A program made the translations under genes and the position numbers. The notes under the pieces are model-generated. The model saw nothing but the letters and a program-made list of their open reading frames with translations. It had not been told where the DNA came from and did not search any database. 11,141 nt of DNA from Acidobacteriaceae bacterium. Its GTDB lineage: Bacteria > Acidobacteriota > Terriglobia > Terriglobales > Acidobacteriaceae. Shown one piece after another: positions 1 through 6,033 of this stretch (position 1 is its first letter; every line of letters begins with the position of its first letter). The stretch is from positions 1 through 11,141 of the forward strand of contig JARLFX010000291.1 of NCBI GenBank assembly GCA_031296355.1, written 5' to 3'.

Positions 1-134
1 CACTCGCAGTCTCATCGCGAGTGGCGCAGTCGAAGGACCTGCTGTTCCATCGTCGCGTAGCGACGATCGCTCCCGCCCATCTCCCATCGCCATCACCCTC
101 CACCGCCGTCATTCCGACCGAAGCAGCGCGGCCT
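1..134. repeat. Modular intergenic repeat, copy A (cut by window edge)
   Basis: This stretch shares blocks with 1905-2035. Positions 5-19 (CGCAGTCTCATCGCG) are identical to 1917-1931. Positions 48-85 match 1944-1980 with one substitution cluster and a one-base length difference. In copy A the first block can fold as CACTCG (1-6) with CGAGTG (18-23). The second contains a perfect hairpin, ATCGTCGC (49-56), loop GTA, GCGACGAT (60-67). Positions 106-133 (around GTCATTCCGACCGAAGCAGC) resemble a widespread intergenic motif of soil Acidobacteriota, from memory only. No gene lies here. The left limit is unknown because the window starts inside it. Confidence 0.7.
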
Positions 135-135
135 C

Positions 136-435
136 TTGCGATGCGCAGCGGAGCGAACCAGCTTCCGTAGTCCGTGGCAGAACGGCATTGCTGAACGCTG
201 GGTTGGCAACTGCCGCCGAGATCTGCTGGACCATGTGATCGTGCTGAACGAAGCTCACCTGCGGCGACTGATGAGTGAGTACGTCCGCTACTACCATGAG
301 GACCGGACGCATCTCGGACTGGAGAAGCAAACTCCGGAAGGTCGAGTTGCGGCAAAGGATTCAGACGCGAGTTGCAGGGTTATATCCATGCCGAGAGTCG
401 GCGGCCTGCACCACCGTTACGATCTGGCAGCCTGA
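136..435 (+). pseudogene. C-terminal remnant of a DDE (rve-type) integrase/transposase
   Basis: The reading frame encodes the end of an integrase-core transposase of the IS3/IS481-like kind. The recognisable part starts near 160 with SFRSPWQNGIAERWVGN, which includes the third acidic residue (Glu) of the DDE triad. It continues through RYYHEDRTHLGL, a typical C-terminal signature, and ends naturally with RVGGLHHRYDLAA and a TGA stop. The two catalytic Asp residues and the N-terminal DNA-binding part are absent, so only about 90 of an expected 300 or more residues remain. The first codons (from ATG 136) are read from the flanking intergenic repeat and are not transposase. There is no Shine-Dalgarno site. 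It is a dead remnant, and its exact IS family cannot be settled without a search. Confidence 0.8.
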
Positions 436-703
436 ATACTTTTCTGCTGCCTCGTTGAACTGAAATCATCTGATGGATGTAGTCCGGAGCGTGCCTGCGG
501 GCTCGATTTACGCTCTCAACTCTGTTTTCTTGCGCCCGTGGCACTCAGTCACGGAGTTACCTGACTACAAAATTGCCTGAACAATCACCCATTAACAGTA
601 AAGAACCCGCAAAATCTTGTGCCGATGGAGTTTTGGCGAACTACAGGCGGATTAGGAGAGGGATTCGATGGGCGATTAGCTGCCGGGAGCGGCAGCTAAA
701 AGA
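436..703. other. Gene-free spacer after the transposase remnant
   Basis: I see no convincing coding sequence in this 268-bp stretch. It may hold the right end of the lost insertion sequence, but no terminal inverted repeat can be paired because the left end is missing. The only clear structure is the hairpin at 676-699, listed separately as the likely terminator of the minus-strand gene. A GGAGAGGG followed by an ATG at 668 opens only a three-codon frame. Confidence 0.5.
676..699 (-). terminator. Terminator-like hairpin downstream of the orphan secreted protein
   Basis: A perfect 9-bp inverted repeat, TTAGCTGCC (676-684) and GGCAGCTAA (691-699), has a 6-nt loop and lies 4 bp beyond the stop codon of the minus-strand gene at 704. 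Its position fits a transcription terminator. On the minus strand the stem is followed by TCGCCC rather than a U tract, so it is at best an imperfect intrinsic terminator, or a 3' end stabilising hairpin. Confidence 0.55.
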
Positions 704-1858
704 TCACGGCGTAGCGTCGATTTCGTAGACCAATAGGGCTGCAGATTTGGTCGGGATTATTACTCGGATTTTTCCGCCGGAAGGTTCTATAACGGAGGAC
801 GCCCAACGGAAGTATCCTCTGTCTCCTGCACCTAACGTGATCGCTGGATGCCGCCATAAGACCGTCGGGCCATCGCTCTGGATTAGCAAGAACTCAGAGG
901 TCAACACACGGCCTCCTCCGGCCTCAGGTAAGCCGCCTTGTTGAGTGACACAGATTGCCCCCACATATCGGTGATCGTTGCTGATCCCATAAGGCGACGG
1001 AGAGCAAGGCAGTTCTAACGAGTGATTCTGCTGAGATGCATATCTGACTACGGTTCCCTTCGACGGCATGGCATAGAAGGCCAACAGGTCATCGCCCTCT
1101 AGCCCATAAGCCCCCTGATCCTGCTCTGGCATCACTTTTGGAAGTGCTACACCGGTCGGCTCCCCGCTCTCTTGATACTGCTTAACATCCAGCTCCATCC
1201 AGAACCGTTTTGTGTTGGGATTCCAGTTCAAAAGCGGCCATGTTGCTTTCTTTAGAGCTGATGCAGTCGTGTCGGAGACAAGCTTAAAATCTTCGGCGTT
1301 TATTCGAAGAAAACGCGGATTATGTTGTCTGCCCGACGTGCTGCTTCTGAAGCACAGGTAGCCGTCATTATCGAAGCCGTAAAAAGCACTAGGATGATCG
1401 CTGCTTTCGTACTTCGGATTCGGGTCATCTTCATGGAAGGGTAGAGACTCTAAACGGCGCAGCTCTGAGAGGTCTTTTACCTTGAGAAGTAGTATCAGCG
1501 ATGGACTGCCTGTTTCGACATAAGCAAGCGCGTTGCCATCGTTCGATAGAGCGAGCTTCTCCGATGCTCTAGCCCCCTGCACTTTGGGAACAGGGATCGT
1601 CCGATGCATGAGCTCTTTGTGCGCCGCAAGGTCATATGCCAACACTTGGAGTTGAGTCGAACGGCGGAGCAGATCGAAGGAACGATAGGCCACATAAAGC
1701 ACTCCGTTAGCCGCAGTCATTGTAGGAACGGCCAACGACGGCTGCGCCTTCTCTAACGAGATCACATACTGGCTCTGCGCATGTCCAAGCGTGGGACTAA
1801 GCAGCACTGTAGCAATAATGATCCATTTCATTCTCATTGTTCCGGGCGGGTGGCCCAT
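704..1858 (-). CDS. Secreted protein of unknown function, possible beta-propeller
   Basis: This encodes 384 residues that I do not recognise. The start at ATG 1858 is supported by a GAGGTG site a few bases upstream. A signal peptide is visible: basic MRMK at residues 8-11, hydrophobic WIIIATVLL, and a likely cleavage after the GHA at 25-27, so the mature protein should be periplasmic or exported. ATGs at residues 8 or 10 are alternative starts. The mature part has many short strand-like segments with recurring small and aromatic residues (for example LALSNDGNALAYVE, YGFDNDGYLCF, YGISNDHRYVGAIC), which suggests a WD40 or YVTN-like beta-propeller. This is inference, since no family signature is secure. 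GC is visibly lower than in neighbouring genes, and the gene lies between two copies of an intergenic repeat beside a transposase remnant, so acquisition by transfer is plausible. A possible -10 box (TAGAAT) lies at 1879-1884 on the minus strand, without a good -35. Confidence 0.8.
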   Translation of the reverse strand: MGHPPGTMRMKWIIIATVLLSPTLGHAQSQYVISLEKAQPSLAVPTMTAANGVLYVAYRSFDLLRRSTQLQVLAYDLAAHKELMHRTIPVPKVQGARASEKLALSNDGNALAYVETGSPSLILLLKVKDLSELRRLESLPFHEDDPNPKYESSDHPSAFYGFDNDGYLCFRSSTSGRQHNPRFLRINAEDFKLVSDTTASALKKATWPLLNWNPNTKRFWMELDVKQYQESGEPTGVALPKVMPEQDQGAYGLEGDDLLAFYAMPSKGTVVRYASQQNHSLELPCSPSPYGISNDHRYVGAICVTQQGGLPEAGGGRVLTSEFLLIQSDGPTVLWRHPAITLGAGDRGYFRWASSVIEPSGGKIRVIIPTKSAALLVYEIDATP

Positions 1859-1904
1859 GCATCACCTCTTGGCGACCTATTCTAACTCTCCCCCAGATCG
1901 GGTG

Positions 1905-2035
1905 CCCCATTCATCACGCAGTCTCATCGCGGGATGAGTGGGACATCGTCGCGTAGCGGCGACGCTCCCGCCCATCTCCCCCCGCCGCCAACGCCACCCC
2001 GAGTTGTACGAAGCGAAGCCGAAGAATCCAGCGTC
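1905..2035. repeat. Modular intergenic repeat, copy B, with two hairpins
   Basis: The repeat shares two blocks with copy A at the window start (1917-1931 identical to 5-19; 1944-1980 like 48-85). Its first hairpin pairs CCCATTCATC (1906-1915) with GATGAGTGGG (1933-1942), with one G-T type mismatch. The second pairs CGTCGC (1947-1952) with GCGACG (1959-1964). A looser third segment around 2005-2029 (ACGAAGCGAAGCCGAAGAATCC) resembles the common acidobacterial intergenic motif. The stems differ from copy A while the loop sequence is kept, which suggests that structure is under selection. The repeat lies between divergently oriented genes. Confidence 0.65.
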
Positions 2036-2142
2036 AGCCCCACGGACGCCAATCGACCCCAATGCACTCATTCACTATCCATGCAACCACCGTGCGTCAT
2101 CCACGAGTTGTCCATAAACCGTCCATGAAAAAACACGAAAAA

Positions 2143-2166
2143 CCAAACTTTCTTCTGAAAGTTTGG
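2143..2166 (-). terminator. Strong minus-strand intrinsic terminator without an adjacent gene
   Basis: CCAAACTTTC (2143-2152) and GAAAGTTTGG (2157-2166) form a perfect 10-bp stem with a 4-nt loop. Read on the minus strand it is followed directly by five U residues (from 2142-2138), then CGUG and six more U. This is a textbook intrinsic terminator in the minus direction. On the plus side the following bases are not T-rich. No minus-strand gene sits immediately upstream. The nearest is ppc, whose stop is about 970 bp away beyond a plus-strand gene. It may end ppc read-through or an unannotated small RNA. Confidence 0.75.
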
Positions 2167-2253
2167 CGTACTTTCCATCCAAAGTCGCTACAATTAATAC
2201 AGGAAGTAAATTACAGCCGCACCGGGCCGCACCCATAACCCTTTGCGAATGAA

Positions 2254-2331
2254 ATATTTACCCGTAAATATCCTGTTTCCAAATATTTAGCGGTAGTCTC
2301 CAACGTTAAATACCTGAAAACAGGATATTTA
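2254..2331. repeat. AT-rich nest of overlapping inverted repeats ahead of the BamE-like gene
   Basis: Several mutually exclusive pairings are visible. ATATTTAC (2254-2261) pairs with GTAAATAT (2264-2271) across a 2-nt centre. TAAATATCCTGTTT (2265-2278) is the perfect 14-bp complement of AAACAGGATATTTA (2318-2331). TAAATACCTG (2307-2316) pairs with CAGGATATTTA (2321-2331) with one bulged base. AAATATTT (2281-2288) is itself palindromic. The basic unit, ATATTTA or its complement, occurs five times in alternating orientation. It could be an operator cluster, an attenuator-like leader, or a small mobile palindromic element. Confidence 0.75.
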
Positions 2332-2345
2332 GCTTTTAGATAGGG

Positions 2346-2363
2346 GGAGGGGGGTACCCCTCC
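2346..2363 (+). promoter_or_regulatory. GC-rich hairpin in the leader of the BamE-like gene
   Basis: GGAGGGG (2346-2352) and CCCCTCC (2357-2363) form a 7-bp stem with loop GGTA, ending 28 bases before the ATG at 2392. It follows directly on the AT-rich inverted-repeat nest. The actual ribosome binding site is probably GGAAAGG (2378-2384), which lies outside the stem, so the hairpin does not obviously sequester it. Neither stem arm is followed by a T tract, so it is not a typical terminator. Confidence 0.45.
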
Positions 2364-2391
2364 TGCCAATTCATATTGGAAAGGTTGCACG

Positions 2392-3129
2392 ATGGAGAAT
2401 GCCCGTAAAATTGCGCTCGGCTTCACCCTGTTTTTCGCCATCATCGCCGGCATCCGCGTCTACCTGATCCATCGCGAACGCGTCGAAGCCAGCAAGCCCG
2501 CAGCCGCGCCTGTATCCCGCTACAAGGTCACGGACGATGACCTGACGCAGCCGCGCCAGCTCTATCCTACGACCCTCAAGGACGCGAAGACCCTCATCGG
2601 CAAATCCGTCTGGGTAAGCGCTGGCGGCCAGTTTGAGGCTTATCCCTGCAATGGCCATGCGATTGACTTCACGCACAGCAGCGGCTATCTGCTGGGCGCT
2701 GACGAGTTGCAGGTGAAAGATTTCATTCAGACCGCGGCGCCGAAGACCGTCGCGATCCACATTCCACCCGGAGACAAACAGGTCTACCTGATCTTTACGC
2801 GACCCGGCGGCGATGCGAAGAAGTTCGCAACCCCTGTCGGCTACATCGACGCCACCGGCTACACCTTCAACCTCGACAACATGTTTTTCTACGACGACGT
2901 GCACTCGCTGTATAAGAGCTGGCCGCAGGCTACGTGGGACGCCGTAGCGAAACACGAAGCAGTCCTCGGCATGACAGAGAAGCAGGTGGCGCTCGCGCTG
3001 GGGCAACCGTCTCAGGCAGACAGCAATAATTTAGGCAATCGTACGGCGAAGTATTACAACATGGGCAAGTCCGTGAGCGTTACCTTCCAGAATGGCAAGG
3101 CGACGAACATCGAACCCACGCAGCTTTAG
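2392..3129 (+). CDS. Membrane-anchored protein with BamE/SmpA-like C-terminal domain
   Basis: This encodes 245 residues. The ATG at 2392 is preceded by GGAAAGG with a 7-nt spacer. The N-terminus has one membrane segment (about 7-26, ALGFTLFFAIIAGIRVYLI), with no lipobox and no clear signal peptidase site, so the protein is probably anchored in the inner membrane with its bulk in the periplasm. Residues 40-185 are not recognised; they contain a single Cys (86) and several strand-like stretches. Residues 190-240 carry VLGMTEKQVALALGQPS followed by a short strand pair ending VSVTFQNGKATNI. This is the GMT-x-x-qV-x-x-alG-x-P pattern of the SmpA/OmlA/BamE fold. True BamE is a small outer-membrane lipoprotein, so this is a fold relative and not BamE itself. 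The gene runs convergent to ppc, with stop codons 3 bp apart. Confidence 0.8.
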   Translation: MENARKIALGFTLFFAIIAGIRVYLIHRERVEASKPAAAPVSRYKVTDDDLTQPRQLYPTTLKDAKTLIGKSVWVSAGGQFEAYPCNGHAIDFTHSSGYLLGADELQVKDFIQTAAPKTVAIHIPPGDKQVYLIFTRPGGDAKKFATPVGYIDATGYTFNLDNMFFYDDVHSLYKSWPQATWDAVAKHEAVLGMTEKQVALALGQPSQADSNNLGNRTAKYYNMGKSVSVTFQNGKATNIEPTQL

Positions 3130-3132
3130 GGC

Positions 3133-5949
3133 TCAGCCCGTGTTACGCAGACCCGCCGAGATACCGTTGATAGTGGAAGCAATCGCGCGATTCATCGCGT
3201 CCGTATCTTCTCCGGCGCGCTTGCGGCGAATCAGTTCCACCTGGATCAGGCTGAGCGGATCAACATAGGGATTGCGCAGCCGGATGGAACGCGCCAGCAC
3301 CTGGTTGGCCTGCAAGAGATCCGTCTGCCCCGTAACCGCGAGCACCATGATGCGCGTCCGTTCAAACTCCGCCTCCAGCTTGCTGAAGACGCGGTCGCGC
3401 AGCGCAGCGTCTTCCACCAGCGACGCGTAGAGCCGCGCGATGCCGAAGTCAGACTTTGCCAGCGCCATCTCCACGTTGCGGATGATATCCAGCATCAGCG
3501 GGAAGCTCTTCGTCATGGTACGCAGCTTTTCCAACCCCCCGGGACGCGCGGCAAACCGCTCCAGCGCATGCCCCACGCCAAACCACGCCGGCACCAGATG
3601 GCGGCTCTGCATCCACCCAAACACCCACGGAATCGCGCGCAGATCGGCGAAGGTACGCTTCCCCGTACGCCGCGCCGGACGCGAGCCGATGCGCGCATGC
3701 TCCAGCTCCGCCATCGGCGTGCCTTGTTCGAAGTAGACGAAGACCTCAGGATCGTCGATGATCTGCTCACGATAAAAGACGTACGAGCTCTCGGAGAGCT
3801 CTTCCAGCGCCTCTTCCCACTCCGGCAGCAGCTCGCCGGTCAGGTATGCAGGATTGTCGCTACCCGCCAGCAGCTTCATATCAGGGCGCGCCATCGCATC
3901 CAGCGACGCAGCGATCATCAGCTCTAGGTTGCGCTCTGCCAACACCACGTCAGCGTACTTCCAGTTCAGCACTTCACCCTGCTCGGTAATGCGGATCTCG
4001 CCGTTGAAGGAGTCCAGCGGCTGCGCGAAGATGGCGCGATGCGTCGGCCCGCCGCCGCGCCCAACCGTGCCGCCGCGCCCATGGAAGAGCCGCAGGTTCA
4101 CGTTGCACTCCCGCGCGACGGTGTGCAGCGCGCGGTGCGCCTTGTATATCTCCCACGTGCTGGCGATCATACCGCCATCCTTGTTGGAGTCAGAGTAGCC
4201 AAGCATGACCTCCTGCTTGCGGCCCCACGACTTCAGCAGCGGCTCGTACGCCTTCGACATCCACAACGTCCGGCAGATGGCAGGAGCATTGCGCAGGTCT
4301 TCGATGGATTCGAAGAGCGGCGCCGGCATCAGCCCCGGATCATCCCCCTCCGCCTCCACCTTCACCCCGCCCAGCCGCGCCAGCCACACCACCGCCAGCA
4401 TGTCTTCCACGCTGCTCGCCCCGCTGATGATGTAGTTGCGGATCGCCTCCGGTGCATACGCCTTCTTCAGCTCCACAATGGCGCGGAAGGTATCAATACA
4501 CTCCTGCGTCTGCGGCGAGAGTGCAGATGGCAGCGTCAGCTCCCCCCCGCCCCCTCCCTGCCAGGCAGAGATCTCCGCCACAGCGGCAGCATGCACACGT
4601 GCATGCTGCCGGATATCCAGCGTCTGGAGATGCAGGCCACAGGTACGCGCCTCCAGCAGAATGGGATCGATCAGCTGGCGTGCCAGGCGAACACCCTTGT
4701 TCTCCGCAAGGCTATTGCGCAGCAAGTGCAGGTCGCCCACGAACTCTGCCGCACGCTCGTAGGGAGGAAGCGCGCTGTGCGCCAGAATTTCAACACTGCT
4801 GTGCGGCGTGCCGCCCAGCCGCATGATCATGCAGGAGACCATCAGCCGCGAGGTTTCATTCAGAAAGCGCTCTTCAAATGCCAGGTCACCCGCTGCACGC
4901 AACTGCTCCATGTAGATCTCAACCTTGGCCTGTAGCGCAGAACTTACAGCGGCCTGCTGGCGCGAACTACCCAATTGCTCAAAAACATTCTGCAACAATT
5001 CACGATAGTGCTTCAACAAATGCTGGCGCGAAACCTCCAGCGCATCGCGAGTCACCTCTGGTGTGACGAATGGGTTGCCATCGCGGTCGCCACCAATCCA
5101 TGAGCCGAAACGTACCAGCGTAGACATGGAAGAAATGTCGCTCACCACACCATATTCATGCGCGAATGCCGATTCCACTTCGGCGTAAAGGCCCGGCAGC
5201 GTATCAAAGAGTGACGCATCGTAGTAATCAAGCCCCATGCGGACTTCATCCAGTACCTTGGGGCGCAAACGGCGCACATCATCCGTCTGCCACAGCATGG
5301 TGATCTCTGCAACCAACTCCTGCTCCAGCGCAGCGAGCCGCTCAGCTGGGACAGGAATGCGATCCAACTCTTCTAGGATCTCCGCAATACGGCGGCGCTT
5401 GAACATCACGGTGCGCCGCGCTACTTCCGTGGGATGTGCGGTGAAGACCGGCATCACGCAAACTTTCTCCAGCAGCGTCAACGCCTCTTCAGCACTGTAG
5501 CCGGCAGCGCGCATACTGCGCAGAGTTCCACGCAGTGAACCACGCTGCGGTGGCGCATCCTCTTCCAACTGGAAGCTGAGGCGGCGGCGCTTGCGATGAT
5601 TGGTCTCAGCCAGGTTGATCAGTTCAAAGTAGAAAGCAAAGGCGCGTACCAATGGGTAGGCTTGCGCAAGATCCAATGCGTTCACGCGTTGCAGGGCTTG
5701 TTGCAGGCTCTGGGCTGCGGTGGCGTCATCTGCCGTGGCATCCGCTTCACGGCGCGCAATGGCAATGCGCCGAAGCTCTTCCACTATCCCGTAAAGCGCA
5801 TCGCCTGCCTGCTCACGCAGCACTTCGCCCAGCAGAATGCCAAGTGAGCGCACATCGCGCCGCAAAGGTGCATCTTTCATTGCATCGCTGCGTGCTTCAA
5901 GTTCTGCGAGCCGTTCAGGCCAGCCAGCAGGCTTCCAAAGTGAGTTCAC
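3133..5949 (-). CDS. ppc: Phosphoenolpyruvate carboxylase
   Basis: This cytosolic enzyme carboxylates phosphoenolpyruvate with bicarbonate to oxaloacetate and phosphate, an anaplerotic feed to the TCA cycle. Family hallmarks are present (numbered from the GTG start, 938 aa): VFTAHPTE with the catalytic His near 172; GSWIGGDRDGNP near 282-293; LGYSDSNKDGG with Lys 590; and FHGRGGTVGRGGGP near 622-635. The C-terminus ends RNTG, which carries the Asn that helps bind the aspartate inhibitor in the E. coli enzyme. Length is normal for the family. The start is chosen at GTG 5949 because GGGAG (5958-5962) lies 8 nt upstream. The frame stays open to a TTG at 5997, which has no ribosome site. A GATAAT-like -10 overlapping that TTG would place it outside the mRNA. 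The ABC-F gene upstream ends 84 bp before this start, and the gene converges with the BamE-like gene. Confidence 0.97.
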   Translation of the reverse strand: MNSLWKPAGWPERLAELEARSDAMKDAPLRRDVRSLGILLGEVLREQAGDALYGIVEELRRIAIARREADATADDATAAQSLQQALQRVNALDLAQAYPLVRAFAFYFELINLAETNHRKRRRLSFQLEEDAPPQRGSLRGTLRSMRAAGYSAEEALTLLEKVCVMPVFTAHPTEVARRTVMFKRRRIAEILEELDRIPVPAERLAALEQELVAEITMLWQTDDVRRLRPKVLDEVRMGLDYYDASLFDTLPGLYAEVESAFAHEYGVVSDISSMSTLVRFGSWIGGDRDGNPFVTPEVTRDALEVSRQHLLKHYRELLQNVFEQLGSSRQQAAVSSALQAKVEIYMEQLRAAGDLAFEERFLNETSRLMVSCMIMRLGGTPHSSVEILAHSALPPYERAAEFVGDLHLLRNSLAENKGVRLARQLIDPILLEARTCGLHLQTLDIRQHARVHAAAVAEISAWQGGGGGELTLPSALSPQTQECIDTFRAIVELKKAYAPEAIRNYIISGASSVEDMLAVVWLARLGGVKVEAEGDDPGLMPAPLFESIEDLRNAPAICRTLWMSKAYEPLLKSWGRKQEVMLGYSDSNKDGGMIASTWEIYKAHRALHTVARECNVNLRLFHGRGGTVGRGGGPTHRAIFAQPLDSFNGEIRITEQGEVLNWKYADVVLAERNLELMIAASLDAMARPDMKLLAGSDNPAYLTGELLPEWEEALEELSESSYVFYREQIIDDPEVFVYFEQGTPMAELEHARIGSRPARRTGKRTFADLRAIPWVFGWMQSRHLVPAWFGVGHALERFAARPGGLEKLRTMTKSFPLMLDIIRNVEMALAKSDFGIARLYASLVEDAALRDRVFSKLEAEFERTRIMVLAVTGQTDLLQANQVLARSIRLRNPYVDPLSLIQVELIRRKRAGEDTDAMNRAIASTINGISAGLRNTG
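4584..4611. repeat. Perfect 28-bp palindrome inside ppc
   Basis: CGGCAGCATGCAC (4584-4596) and GTGCATGCTGCCG (4599-4611) are exact complements around a 2-nt centre. The site lies in the ppc reading frame and encodes RQHARVHAA near residues 448-456, in a segment following the conserved LQTLDIRQH. A 13-bp perfect arm is far beyond chance expectation for a window of this size, although codon choice within a conserved protein segment could partly constrain it. Confidence 0.8.
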
Positions 5950-5996
5950 GTGCCGCTCTCCCGGGGTGGAAAACAGAATATTGTGCCAATTCTTCA

Positions 5997-6002
5997 ATTA
6001 TC
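5997..6002 (-). promoter_or_regulatory. Possible -10 element for ppc
   Basis: On the minus strand these bases read GATAAT, five of six matching the sigma-70 -10 consensus. They lie 48-53 bp upstream of the GTG start and inside the gap between the ABC-F stop (6034) and ppc. No good -35 hexamer is found at 16-18 bp spacing, so this is weak evidence for a separate ppc promoter. Confidence 0.25.
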
Positions 6003-6033
6003 GCATTGCATGCGCGATGCACTCAGGCTGCCA

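Noticed and set aside
2077..2178. Recurring TCCAT pentamers
   Set aside because: The spacing is irregular and the motif is too short to separate from chance.
2211..2453. Minus-strand frame of 80 codons across the inverted-repeat nest
   Set aside because: Its repetitive peptide (KYPVFRYLT and KYLETGYLR) is simply the translation of the DNA inverted repeats, and it overlaps the start of the plus-strand BamE-like gene.
4541..4558. C-rich homopolymer tract (C7, G, C5, T, C3) in ppc as a phase-variation or frameshift site
   Set aside because: It encodes a Gly-rich loop (QGGGGGEL) and the reading frame is intact on both sides; a slippage role is not supported by anything else.
4039..4935. Long plus-strand open frame (298 codons) opposite ppc
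   Set aside because: It is antisense to an unmistakable ppc, is rich in Arg/His/Pro/Gln as expected for a shadow of GC-rich coding DNA, and has no ribosome site.
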